A DNA stretch of 64,000 nucleotides from Clostridiales bacterium 1_7_47FAA (GTDB taxonomy: Bacteria > Bacillota > Clostridia > Lachnospirales > Lachnospiraceae), in NCBI GenBank assembly GCA_000155435.1, contig DS990260.1, forward strand, positions 2,441,591-2,505,590. The letters are read 5' to 3'. Shown here one piece after another: positions 33,851 through 41,828 of the stretch (positions within the stretch are counted from its first letter, which is position 1; each line of letters starts with the position of its first letter). The notes below the pieces were generated by a model, which saw only the letters and a list, made by a program, of their open reading frames with translations, was not told where the DNA came from and ran no database searches. Both the position numbers and the translations under genes were made by a program.

Positions 33851-34816
33851 TTATATAAGATTACAGGCAGCATAATGGCCTGCGCTTACCTCTCTTAACG
33901 GGATCTGGCTGCCCCAGCACGCGTCCGTTGCCTGGGGGCACCTGGCTGCGAAGCGGCATCCCGGCTTGGGGTCAATGGGGCTTGTGACCTCCCCGCGGAT
34001 AATCGGCTTCTTCTTTCCCCTGAGTGAAATGTCAGGGACCTGGATGGCATCTAAAAGCGCCTTTGTATACGGGTGCAGCGGATTATCGAACAGCTCCTTT
34101 GAACCGCACCGCTCCACACACTGTCCCAGATACATGACAGCTATCTCATCGGAGATATGGCGTACCACGGACAGGTCATGGGTGATGAACATGTAGGTAA
34201 GTCCCATGTTGTCCTGCAGGTCCATGAGCAGGTTCAGTATCTGCGCCTGGATGGACACGTCCAAAGCGGATACCGGCTCGTCGCAGACAATGAACTTGGG
34301 ATTTACGGAAAGTGCCCTGGCAACGCCTATCCTCTGGCGCCTTCCGCCGTCCAGTTCATGGGGATATGCATTTTCCAGGCGAGGCGCCAGTCCAACGGTC
34401 TCCATCAGTTCCTTGACACGTTCCTTCAGCTGGTTCTTATTCTTCATGACCTTGTTCACCACCAGGGGTTCCGCAATCAGCTCGCTTACCGTCATACGCG
34501 GATTCAGGCTGGAGTATGGGTCCTGGAAAATAATCTGCATTTCCCTGCGCAGTTCCCGGAGCTGATGCGGGTTGTAAGAAAGGATGTCCCTGCCGTTGTA
34601 AAGGATCTGCCCTTCCGTGGCCGGCGTCAGCCTGAGGATGGTCCTGCCCAGCGTGGATTTACCGCACCCGGATTCCCCCACCACGCCCAGGGTCTTCCTT
34701 GGCTGGATGGTCAGGTTCACATCATCTACCGCATGGAGCACGCCGGAACCCGTGTCAAAATACTTCTTCAGATGGACGGTTTCTATTAACGGCACATCCT
34801 GTTTTATCTGATTCAT
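33851..34816 (-). CDS. Peptide-type ABC transporter ATPase, DppF/OppF subunit
   Basis: A 321-residue ATPase with Walker A GESGCGKST, Walker B FIVCDEPVSALD and the C-terminal Opp/Dpp domain ending CRFAARCPQA, whose cysteines often hold an iron-sulfur cluster. The signature motif reads LDGGRRQR, not LSGGQ: Asp replaces the Ser that contacts ATP, a variant I have seen in Opp F subunits, so it is not proof of inactivity. The ATG overlaps the stop of the DppD-like gene by four bases (ATGA). Confidence 0.9.
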   Translation of the reverse strand: MNQIKQDVPLIETVHLKKYFDTGSGVLHAVDDVNLTIQPRKTLGVVGESGCGKSTLGRTILRLTPATEGQILYNGRDILSYNPHQLRELRREMQIIFQDPYSSLNPRMTVSELIAEPLVVNKVMKNKNQLKERVKELMETVGLAPRLENAYPHELDGGRRQRIGVARALSVNPKFIVCDEPVSALDVSIQAQILNLLMDLQDNMGLTYMFITHDLSVVRHISDEIAVMYLGQCVERCGSKELFDNPLHPYTKALLDAIQVPDISLRGKKKPIIRGEVTSPIDPKPGCRFAARCPQATDACWGSQIPLREVSAGHYAACNLI

Positions 34817-35964
34817 ACGCGTCCCGCCTCCTTTCCGGCAGCCCCTGCGGCGCCCGCGCCTTCTGTTTCGCTGCCCATTTTCCCACTCTCTCCACCAAAA
34901 CCTTCGCTGCCTGGTTTCACATCCTCCCTACAGGAAGCTTCGCTGCCTGGTTTCACATCCTCCCCACAGGAAGCTTCGCTGCCTGGTTTCACATCTCCCA
35001 CATAAAGATGACATGCAATCTCATGCGTGCCTTCCCTGTAAACCTGCGGCAGGCGCTGCCTGCATACTTCCATGCAGTGGGGGCATCTGGTATGGAACTT
35101 ACATCCATGGGGCAGGTTGGTGGGGTCCGGCATCAGGCCCGCGATGGGGTTCAGCCGCCTGGCATCCCCTGTCATACTGGGAATGGAACCGAACAGTCCC
35201 TGGGTATACGGGTGATGTTCCTTCCCGGTGAATATATCTTCTATGGTTCCATGCTCCACAATCTCGCCCGCATACATGATGGCCACGCGGTCACAGGTCT
35301 GGGCAACCACCCCCAGGTCATGTGTGATCAGAAGCATGGAGGTGCCGAACCGTTCCTTTAACTCTTCCATCATCCCCAGCACCTGGGCCTGGATTGTCAC
35401 ATCCAGCGCAGTGGTTGGCTCGTCCGCAATAAGAAGCCTGGGATTGCAGGCCAATGCCATGGCAATGACCACCCTCTGCTTCATGCCGCCGGAAAACTCA
35501 TGGGGGTAGCAGGTCTTCCTGGCCGCGGGAATACCCACCAGCTCCAGCATTTCCTCTACCTTTTTCCCCATCTGCGCCCTGGTCAGGCTGCTGTGGTTAT
35601 GGAACTGAAGCACCTCCTGTATCTGGTCCTCCACCGTGAGCACCGGGTTCAGGCTGGTCATGGGGTCCTGGAATATCATGGCTATCTTCTCTCCCCGTAC
35701 CCCAAGCATTTCACTTTCTTTCAAATCAAGGAGGTTTTCTCCCTCAAACAGGATTTCCCCCTGCCCCACCTTCCCAATCCGGTCCGGCAGGAGGCGCATG
35801 ATGGCCAGCGCGGTGGTGGTCTTACCTGCACCTGTCTCACCCACCAGCCCAAGGGTTTCCTTGGTGTTCACATTCAGGCTGATCCGGTTCACTGCATGGA
35901 CCGTTTCTTCGTCTGTCTGGTATACTATTTCCAAATCTTTGATTTCCAATAATGCGTCCGTCAT
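34813..35964 (-). CDS. Peptide-type ABC transporter ATPase, DppD/OppD subunit
   Basis: A 383-residue ATPase, longer than the usual 320-340. It has Walker A GETGAGKTT, signature FSGGMKQR and Walker B LLIADEPTTALD, and the oligopeptide C-terminal domain with CKFHTRCPHCM. The extra length is a tail after about residue 322: three tandem 12-residue DVKPGSE-type repeats and an Ala/Gly-rich end. The catalytic core is intact. GGGGGGAC lies ahead of the ATG. It pairs with the DppF-like ATPase in the importer. Confidence 0.9.
   Translation of the reverse strand: MTDALLEIKDLEIVYQTDEETVHAVNRISLNVNTKETLGLVGETGAGKTTTALAIMRLLPDRIGKVGQGEILFEGENLLDLKESEMLGVRGEKIAMIFQDPMTSLNPVLTVEDQIQEVLQFHNHSSLTRAQMGKKVEEMLELVGIPAARKTCYPHEFSGGMKQRVVIAMALACNPRLLIADEPTTALDVTIQAQVLGMMEELKERFGTSMLLITHDLGVVAQTCDRVAIMYAGEIVEHGTIEDIFTGKEHHPYTQGLFGSIPSMTGDARRLNPIAGLMPDPTNLPHGCKFHTRCPHCMEVCRQRLPQVYREGTHEIACHLYVGDVKPGSEASCGEDVKPGSEASCREDVKPGSEGFGGESGKMGSETEGAGAAGAAGKEAGRV
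34888..34995 (-). repeat. Three in-frame 36-nt tandem repeats at the dppD-like 3' end
   Basis: Three units of 36 bases encode DVKPGSEASCGE, DVKPGSEASCRE and DVKPGSEGFGGE. The first two differ at one base; the third has diverged. They add a disordered acidic tail beyond the conserved ATPase (residues 324-359). Confidence 0.92.
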
Positions 35965-35976
35965 GGCTGTCCCCCC

Positions 35977-36858
35977 TTAATTCTTAAGCTTCGGATCCAG
36001 GGCATCCCTTAATCCGTCGCCTAGAAGATTGAGCGCCAGGGAGGTCAGAATGATTGCCAGGCCCGGGAACAAGGTAATATACGGGGAATACCGCATGAAA
36101 TCCCGTCCCTCGGCCAGCATGGAACCCCACTCGGGAAGCGGTGGCTGCACGCCCATTCCGATAAAACTCATACCGGCAGCTGTCAGTATCATCCTGCCCA
36201 CGCCCATGGTGGCCTGGATGATGATTGGCCCCATTGCATTGGGAAGGATATGTTTCACGATGATATAGGAATCCCTGGCCCCGCTGGCTATGGCCGACTC
36301 TATGTAATCCTGGTCAATCACGGTCAGGATGGAGGAGCGGATGACCCTTGTAAATGGAGGAATCCTTGCAATGGTCACGGCAATCAGCAGGTTGGTCATG
36401 CTCGGTCCCAGGGAAGCCACGATGGCCATGGCTAAAAGCTCGCCCGGGATTGCCAGGAACGTATCCAGCACCCGCATGATGACATTGTCAATGCGTCCGC
36501 CGTAATATCCGGCAATGGAACCCAGTATCCCGCTGATGCACACGCTGCCCACCGTGGCGGCAAGGCCGATGATGATGGAAATCCTGGCCCCATGCACTAC
36601 CCTTGCGAAGATATCCCGCCCATATGCATCCGTGCCAAACCAGTGGGCGCTGCTGGGCGCTTTCAGCCGGTTCGCCACATCCTGGGCAATGACCTGGGTG
36701 TCGTAATCGCATATGACATCCGCGAACACGGCCAGCAGGACCATGACTGAAAATATGCCCAGCCCCAGCATGGCTGCCTTGTTCTTCTTAAACCTTCTCC
36801 AAATCTCCCTGGCAGGACTGTTTCTCTTAACAGCCGCCGTTTTATCTCTTTCACTCAT
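35977..36858 (-). CDS. Peptide-type ABC transporter permease, DppC subunit
   Basis: A 293-residue permease with an N-terminal cytoplasmic OppC-N segment (REIWRRFKKNKAAMLGLGIF) and six membrane helices. The EAA loop for ATPase contact is around ASGARDSYIIVKHILPNAMGP. It forms the channel together with the DppB subunit. I prefer the ATG at 36858 (GAGGGCCGAAGAT upstream) to a GTG at 36873. It is in the middle of the leftward operon. Confidence 0.9.
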   Translation of the reverse strand: MSERDKTAAVKRNSPAREIWRRFKKNKAAMLGLGIFSVMVLLAVFADVICDYDTQVIAQDVANRLKAPSSAHWFGTDAYGRDIFARVVHGARISIIIGLAATVGSVCISGILGSIAGYYGGRIDNVIMRVLDTFLAIPGELLAMAIVASLGPSMTNLLIAVTIARIPPFTRVIRSSILTVIDQDYIESAIASGARDSYIIVKHILPNAMGPIIIQATMGVGRMILTAAGMSFIGMGVQPPLPEWGSMLAEGRDFMRYSPYITLFPGLAIILTSLALNLLGDGLRDALDPKLKN

Positions 36859-36869
36859 ATCTTCGGCCC

Positions 36870-37799
36870 TCACTTACTGTATCTTGAACGGATACGCGGA
36901 TCAATGAACGCATACAGCAGGTCCACAATCAGCATAATGATACAAAACAGGGCAGCCAGCATCAGTACCGCAGCCATTACCTGAGGCGTATCCTTGCTCC
37001 GGATGGCGTCAATGGCGAGGGTTCCCACCCCCGGCATGGCGAATACGGATTCCGTAATCACGGAACCGCCAAGCAATGCCCCGAAATGCATGCCCGCCAC
37101 CGTGATGACCGGCAAAAGCGCATTCTTTAAGGCATGCTTCCATATGACCACCATGCTGGACGCGCCCTTTGCCCTTGCGGTGCGGATATAGTCCTGCCTT
37201 ATGACCTCCAGCATGGTGGAACGGGTCAGACGGAGGATTTCCGCTGCGCCCGGCAGGGCCAGGGTTACGATAGGAAGGATGAAGCTCTTCACCGAATCCG
37301 CCCCATTGGAGGGCAGCCATCCCAGCTTCAGCGCGAACAGAAGGATGGACAGAAGCCCCAGCCAGAAGGCGGGGATGGATGAAAAGAACATGGCCGTGAC
37401 CGAGTTGATTACATCCAGCGCCGAATACTGCTTAACCGCCGACAGGATCCCGAGGGGAACCCCGATTGCAACCGACAGCAGCATGGCGCCCGCGGCCAGC
37501 TTCATGGTGGTTGGGAATCTGGAGAATATCTCGGTAAACACAGGTGTCCTTGTCCGGTAGGACAGGCCAAAATTGCCGTGGAGCGCGTTCCACACATAAT
37601 CCACATAGCGCAGCCAGAACGGCTTGTCCAGTCCCAGCTCCCGGGTCAGCTCCTGTCTTGCGGACAGGGGCGCATTATCCCCCAGGACCAGGGAAGCCAC
37701 GTCCCCCGGAATCATATTCATGATTGTAAAGATAATAAAGCTTACCCCCAACAAAATGGGTATCAGCAGCAATAAACGTTTTATAACATACTTTCCCAT
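36870..37799 (-). CDS. Peptide-type ABC transporter permease, DppB subunit
   Basis: A 309-residue permease with the family start YVIKRLLLLIPILLGVSFI, six predicted helices and the EAA loop around RTARAKGASSMVVIWKHALKNA. It forms the importer channel with the DppC subunit. The start at 37799 follows AAAGGGGAAGCCTGT; a GTG seven codons upstream overlaps that ribosome site. It follows the bicupin genes after a short gap in the same orientation. Confidence 0.9.
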   Translation of the reverse strand: MGKYVIKRLLLLIPILLGVSFIIFTIMNMIPGDVASLVLGDNAPLSARQELTRELGLDKPFWLRYVDYVWNALHGNFGLSYRTRTPVFTEIFSRFPTTMKLAAGAMLLSVAIGVPLGILSAVKQYSALDVINSVTAMFFSSIPAFWLGLLSILLFALKLGWLPSNGADSVKSFILPIVTLALPGAAEILRLTRSTMLEVIRQDYIRTARAKGASSMVVIWKHALKNALLPVITVAGMHFGALLGGSVITESVFAMPGVGTLAIDAIRSKDTPQVMAAVLMLAALFCIIMLIVDLLYAFIDPRIRSRYSK

Positions 37800-37853
37800 A
37801 CAGGCTTCCCCTTTTTTCACTGGCAGCAGCGGCCCTGCGGGTCATACTAATAC

Positions 37854-38798
37854 CTAAGCCCTGCTGATTTTTGTAATGCAGCTTTTGTTTTGCCGGAAAA
37901 TATCCCTTACCTCGTCCCAGCGCTTTGCCAGGTCAGGCCCTGTCTCCAGCTTTTTCTCCACGATTTCCGCCAGGCGCAGGCCCAGCGCCTTTACATTATA
38001 AGCGTGTACAACGGTCTGGTCATCCAGTATTTTCATGGAATAACCGGTATATGGCGGAATGTGCAGGATGTCCCTGGCATTGGCCACAAAGGTCCTGCCC
38101 AGTACGGATACCTCCACCCGTCCTTCCTTAACCACATATAAATCCCAGTCAGGATGGAGTGCGTCCCACTCCACGCAGACTCCCTTATCCATGACAAATT
38201 CCCAGACTTCCTTTACCCCGCCTGTCTCATGGCGTCCAACCTTCTGGTTGCACACAATGCCGTCAAACGCAAAGTGGGCAATGCTCTTTCCCTTTGGGCG
38301 GATCTGCGGCATCCCTTCCTTGGGTACCACCTCAGGCTCGGGTTCCCCAAGGCGTCTGGTATGGTGCTTTAAGCGGTATCCTACCATGAATGCGTCATCC
38401 TGGAGTTTTTCAGGACAGCTCCTGTCAATGAGCTGCTTTTCCAGGATTCCGCCGTACATGTCCATGCCCAGGAACATTTCCCTCCATATGGTCCCTTCCT
38501 CCAGGAAACGGAATCCATGGGACATATATGGCTCGATGTGGATCATATCCCCGGCCTCGGCTATGGCGCGTTTTCCATTGATGGTAACCTCCACGCTGCC
38601 CCTGTCAATGGCAAATGTCTCATATCCCTTTGAATGTTCATGATAGGGCACAAAGGCATTTTCCTGATAGTACACATCGCTCATCTCATTGTTCAGGGTC
38701 TCCCCCACAGGGGCAATGAACAGATAGTCCTTACAGTCCTTTTCTTCCAGCTCGTGGATATAATCATCCGGTGTTATATGTATTTTATAATCGAACAT
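37854..38798 (-). CDS. Two-cupin-domain protein, paralogue A
   Basis: A 314-residue cytoplasmic bicupin protein. The N-terminal cupin (about 40-115) has the metal-site pattern VPYHEHSKGYETF (His-x-His ... Glu) and a second His in EPYMSHGF. The C-terminal cupin (about 185-275) has a degenerate metal site (HPDWDLYVVKEG, then HIPPYTGYSM). It is a paralogue of the gene just upstream. The family acts on small carboxylates, sugars or phenolics as dioxygenases, isomerases or binding proteins; the reaction here is unknown. It lies 54 bases ahead of the permease gene in the ABC transporter operon. Confidence 0.75.
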   Translation of the reverse strand: MFDYKIHITPDDYIHELEEKDCKDYLFIAPVGETLNNEMSDVYYQENAFVPYHEHSKGYETFAIDRGSVEVTINGKRAIAEAGDMIHIEPYMSHGFRFLEEGTIWREMFLGMDMYGGILEKQLIDRSCPEKLQDDAFMVGYRLKHHTRRLGEPEPEVVPKEGMPQIRPKGKSIAHFAFDGIVCNQKVGRHETGGVKEVWEFVMDKGVCVEWDALHPDWDLYVVKEGRVEVSVLGRTFVANARDILHIPPYTGYSMKILDDQTVVHAYNVKALGLRLAEIVEKKLETGPDLAKRWDEVRDIFRQNKSCITKISRA

Positions 38799-38812
38799 AC
38801 CCTTCCCATCCT

Positions 38813-39778
38813 TTACACAGTTATTTTGCGGATTCCGGTAACCCAGCAGTTGTTTTCACGCAGTATCTTCTCCACGTAGCCCCAGTCCTTCAGGTTTTCC
38901 GGCGTACGTATCTTCTCTGCCTTCAGCCGTTCCATGGCATGCATCAGACAGGACTGCACGTTGTAGGCGTAAATGACCGTCCCCTCCTCCAATACGGTCA
39001 GCGTGTGCTTGTAGTAAGGAGGAATGTTGATCACATCCCGCTTCCTGGCTGTAAAATCATGGCCGTCCGCCTTTACATGGACCGCTCCTTCCATGACCAG
39101 GTACACATCGTTGCCCGCATATGGATAGTTCCACTCAATCTGAAGGCCCTTCTCAGGAAGCAGTTCCCAGATTTCCTTTACCCCGTCAGTCTCCCAGCGG
39201 CCCACCTTCAGGTTCAGTTTCATGCCGTCTATCTCAAAACCTGCAATGGCCCATCCCTTTGGACGCACGGCCGGGATATCATACTTGCTGGCAGGCTCCG
39301 GCACCGGGTCATCCCGGTACAGGGTTCCGAGAAGGGTGTACCTTCTGGCCTTGAACTCCTCGTCCTCCCAGTATTCAGGGCTGTAGGTGCGGATGACGTG
39401 CTTGTCCTCCACACAGTTGTACATGTCCATGTCCTGGAACATTTCCCTCCAGATGGTGTTCTCCTCCAGGTAGCGGTAGCCGTGGTTCACATAGGGACGG
39501 ATATGTACGATATCGCCTCTCTCGATGATGCATTTCTTCTTGTTGATGCATACCTCGGCAGAACCCCCGTCAATCAGGAATGTCTCATATCCATTCTCAT
39601 GGTCGTGATACGGCACGAACGCGTCTTTGATGTACACCGTATCCCCCAGTTCGTTTATCATACGCCCGCCCTGAGGGCGGATCAGCAGGTCACCGTGGTT
39701 GTCGCTGTCCGGAATGGAATACAGCACATCTTCCTTAGGATCAATGTGCATCACGCTGCGCAGATTCTCAACACTCAT
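38813..39778 (-). CDS. Two-cupin-domain protein, paralogue B
   Basis: A 321-residue paralogue of the downstream bicupin gene, sharing VPYHDHENGYETF (metal-binding His-x-His), YVNHGYRYLEENTIWREMF and WAIAGFEIDGMKLN. The C-terminal cupin again lacks a clear metal triad. Keeping both copies side by side suggests a heteromer or two steps acting on similar compounds. AGGAGG precedes the ATG. It is the first gene of the seven-gene operon, 220 bases from the divergent LysR gene that probably controls it. Confidence 0.75.
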   Translation of the reverse strand: MSVENLRSVMHIDPKEDVLYSIPDSDNHGDLLIRPQGGRMINELGDTVYIKDAFVPYHDHENGYETFLIDGGSAEVCINKKKCIIERGDIVHIRPYVNHGYRYLEENTIWREMFQDMDMYNCVEDKHVIRTYSPEYWEDEEFKARRYTLLGTLYRDDPVPEPASKYDIPAVRPKGWAIAGFEIDGMKLNLKVGRWETDGVKEIWELLPEKGLQIEWNYPYAGNDVYLVMEGAVHVKADGHDFTARKRDVINIPPYYKHTLTVLEEGTVIYAYNVQSCLMHAMERLKAEKIRTPENLKDWGYVEKILRENNCWVTGIRKITV

Positions 39779-39884
39779 TATTGCTCCTCCTCCACATAAT
39801 TATTTTACCGCTTTAACTCACTAAAATTGCAGGATTTAAAAAAAGGAAGGCTGCCTTGCCTCTCTGCAACTCTTCCTAAAATCC

Positions 39885-39905
39885 ACTTTTCAGTTTATGA
39901 AAAGT
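39885..39905. promoter_or_regulatory. Palindromic operator candidate between bicupin operon and lysR
   Basis: A perfect dyad ACTTTTCA-5-TGAAAAGT, directly next to TAGTATATACTA (39905-39916). It overlaps the predicted transcription start of the bicupin operon. A LysR-type or other regulator could bind here. Confidence 0.55.
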
Positions 39906-39934
39906 AGTATATACTATTTTTATGATTATGTCTA
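39906..39934 (-). promoter_or_regulatory. Promoter of the bicupin/ABC transporter operon
   Basis: Reading leftward: TAGACA, 17 bases, TATACT, followed by the dyad at 39885-39905. The leader to the first bicupin gene is about 120 bases and includes an imperfect AGGAAG/CTTCCT hairpin with a T run, which could be an attenuator. Confidence 0.5.
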
Positions 39935-39997
39935 ATATATGTTTACTCATGTTTTCCATGACCTTCAGGTTATGGATTCTAAAAGGAGGGTATGAAC

Positions 39998-40867
39998 ATG
40001 GAATTGCTGCAGCTCCGCTACTTCTGCGTGGTGGCGAAACATCAGAATATGACAAAGGCGGCTGCCGAACTGATGATTTCCCAGCCCGCCCTCAGCAAGA
40101 CAATCTCTGCCCTGGAAAAGGAACTTGGCACGCCCCTGTTCGTAAGGCGCAACCGTTCCATTTTCCTGAACCGGGCAGGGGAGATATTTTATCAGAAAAT
40201 AGACCAGAGCATCAACCTGATTGACGACACGGTCTCGGAGGTCAGGGAACTGTCCAATGAACCCTTTGGCAATGTCAGGCTCCTGGTCCTGTCCGCCTCC
40301 TCTTATATGCCGGGCTTTTACATCGCCTTCCACCAGCGCTATCCCTTCATCAAGCTCCAGCTAAGCAATTACATACGTTATGAGCACATGTTCATGTACG
40401 ACTGCGATTTCTGTATCACCGCGGACGCCGGCTTCACCCCGCTGGCCGGAAACAACGTGATTCCCATCCTGACGGAACGGTTTGTCCTGGCAGTCCAGAA
40501 GCAGCATCCCCTGGCCGGGCGGGAGTCCATTCACCTGAAGGAGGCAGCCCCCTATCCCTTCGTGGCCTCCAACCGCAGGGAAGACCTGGAATTCTACTGT
40601 CTGAAGGCCGGATTCCGGCCGAACATCATTGCGGAATGCGACAACGGGACCACCTATGAGACCTTCCTGCGCAATGGGGTGGGGATATCCGTGGTTCCCG
40701 AGATAACCCTGGGTTCCGTGCTTCCAGAGGATATTGTATGCATCCCCCTCACCTATCCTGTCATAGAGCGCACCATCAGCCTGACCTATGATTCCAGGCG
40801 CCGTATGTCCAATGCGGGACAGCTGTTTTTACAGTTCTGTATGGAGTATTTTCATGCGGAGGCATGA
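39998..40867 (+). CDS. LysR-family transcriptional regulator
   Basis: A 289-residue LTTR. The winged helix is at residues 1-60 (LLQLRYFCVVAKHQNMTKAA, then SQPALSKTISALE), followed by a linker helix and the periplasmic-binding-like effector domain (about 88-285). The start at 39998 follows AAGGAGGG; the ATG two codons earlier is too close to it. It is divergent from the bicupin/ABC operon, the usual arrangement for a LysR regulator and its target. Its 3' end overlaps the convergent esterase gene by 16 bases. Confidence 0.88.
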   Translation: MELLQLRYFCVVAKHQNMTKAAAELMISQPALSKTISALEKELGTPLFVRRNRSIFLNRAGEIFYQKIDQSINLIDDTVSEVRELSNEPFGNVRLLVLSASSYMPGFYIAFHQRYPFIKLQLSNYIRYEHMFMYDCDFCITADAGFTPLAGNNVIPILTERFVLAVQKQHPLAGRESIHLKEAAPYPFVASNRREDLEFYCLKAGFRPNIIAECDNGTTYETFLRNGVGISVVPEITLGSVLPEDIVCIPLTYPVIERTISLTYDSRRRMSNAGQLFLQFCMEYFHAEA

Positions 40868-41826
40868 GGATGTAAGAATACCAGGTCCAGCCATTGGGCG
40901 CACTGGTCAAACCATCCGGCCACATGGGGGTCCGCGTACCGCTGTTTTTCAGCTTCCTCTACCTCCCTGGTGGCCAGGGACAGCCCGTGCTCACCGTAGG
41001 GATAGATGTGAAGCTCAAAGGGGACGCCTTTTGCAGCCAGGCTTTCGGCAAAGCACAGGGAATTCTGGACCGCGACCGTGGAATCCCCGGCAGTGTGCCA
41101 TATGAAAGCAGGCGGTGTCTGCGCGTCTACGTACTTTTCCAGACTATAATATCCCGGCCCTGCAGAATCCCCTTCTGCTGCCGCAGAATACGACCCTGCA
41201 GAATTCCCCTCTGCTGCTACAGAATCCGGCCCCGCAGAATCCCCTTCTGCCGCCGCAGGATCTGCCGCCGCAGGATCTACCGCCGCAGGATCCGGCCCCG
41301 CAAGCATTTCCATACTCTCCCTGTGGGCGTATTTCCCTGCCGTGATGACCGGGTATCCCAGGATCAGTCCATCCGGGCGGATTACAGAACAATCTTCCCC
41401 GGCAAAAAGATGTTCATCGTTCCAGTGCACGCCAAGGCTGGCAGCCACGTGGCCTCCTGCGGAAAAACCGCAGAGGATAACGGGCCTGCCGGGGCTGGCA
41501 GCGCGCACCTTGCGCACTGCCGCGGCTGCCTGGCAAAGAGGCGCCGTACCAAGGACCTCGCCATGGACCGATACCTTGTAGTACAGGATCCATGGTTTCC
41601 ATCCCTGTGCGGCAAATGCCTTTGCCACGGGAAGGGCCTCCCTTGGGGAGTGCCATCGGTACGCGCCTCCCGGGCAGATAATCACATTTCCCTTGATGCA
41701 TTCCGGACCGTATTCCGGACCACATTCCGAACCAGTATCGCTGCCATCCAGCTTTACCTCTGCCAGACGGACCGTGGAATCCAATCCTGCCTCTGTCAAG
41801 TTAATCGTCTGCCTCAATCCGTCCAC
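40852..41826 (-). CDS. Alpha/beta-hydrolase, acetylesterase-like, with internal repeats
   Basis: A 324-residue cytoplasmic esterase of the BD-FAE/acetylxylan-esterase type. It has the oxyanion segment CPGGAYRWHSPRE, the nucleophile elbow LCGFSAGGH with Ser122, the acid in HTAGDSTV and the catalytic His in YPYGEHGLS. Residues 179-224 are an insertion of tandem repeats in a loop before the YYSLEKYV helix, where homologues have only a few residues. The likely role is deacetylation of acetylated uronates or oligosaccharides (inferred from its operon with uxaC). The start is a GTG with AAGGA 5 bases ahead, close behind uxaC. Confidence 0.8.
   Translation of the reverse strand: MDGLRQTINLTEAGLDSTVRLAEVKLDGSDTGSECGPEYGPECIKGNVIICPGGAYRWHSPREALPVAKAFAAQGWKPWILYYKVSVHGEVLGTAPLCQAAAAVRKVRAASPGRPVILCGFSAGGHVAASLGVHWNDEHLFAGEDCSVIRPDGLILGYPVITAGKYAHRESMEMLAGPDPAAVDPAAADPAAAEGDSAGPDSVAAEGNSAGSYSAAAEGDSAGPGYYSLEKYVDAQTPPAFIWHTAGDSTVAVQNSLCFAESLAAKGVPFELHIYPYGEHGLSLATREVEEAEKQRYADPHVAGWFDQCAQWLDLVFLHPHASA
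41155..41292 (-). repeat. Compound in-frame repeats (two 15-nt and three 36-nt units) in the esterase gene
   Basis: Two 15-base units (Asp-Pro-Ala-Ala-Val/Ala) are followed by three 36-base units encoding DPAAAEGDSAGP, DSVAAEGNSAGS and YSAAAEGDSAGP. Total length is 138 bases or 46 residues. The units share most bases and contain GC-rich palindromic stretches. They interrupt the hydrolase domain in frame. Confidence 0.92.
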
Positions 41827-41828
41827 CT

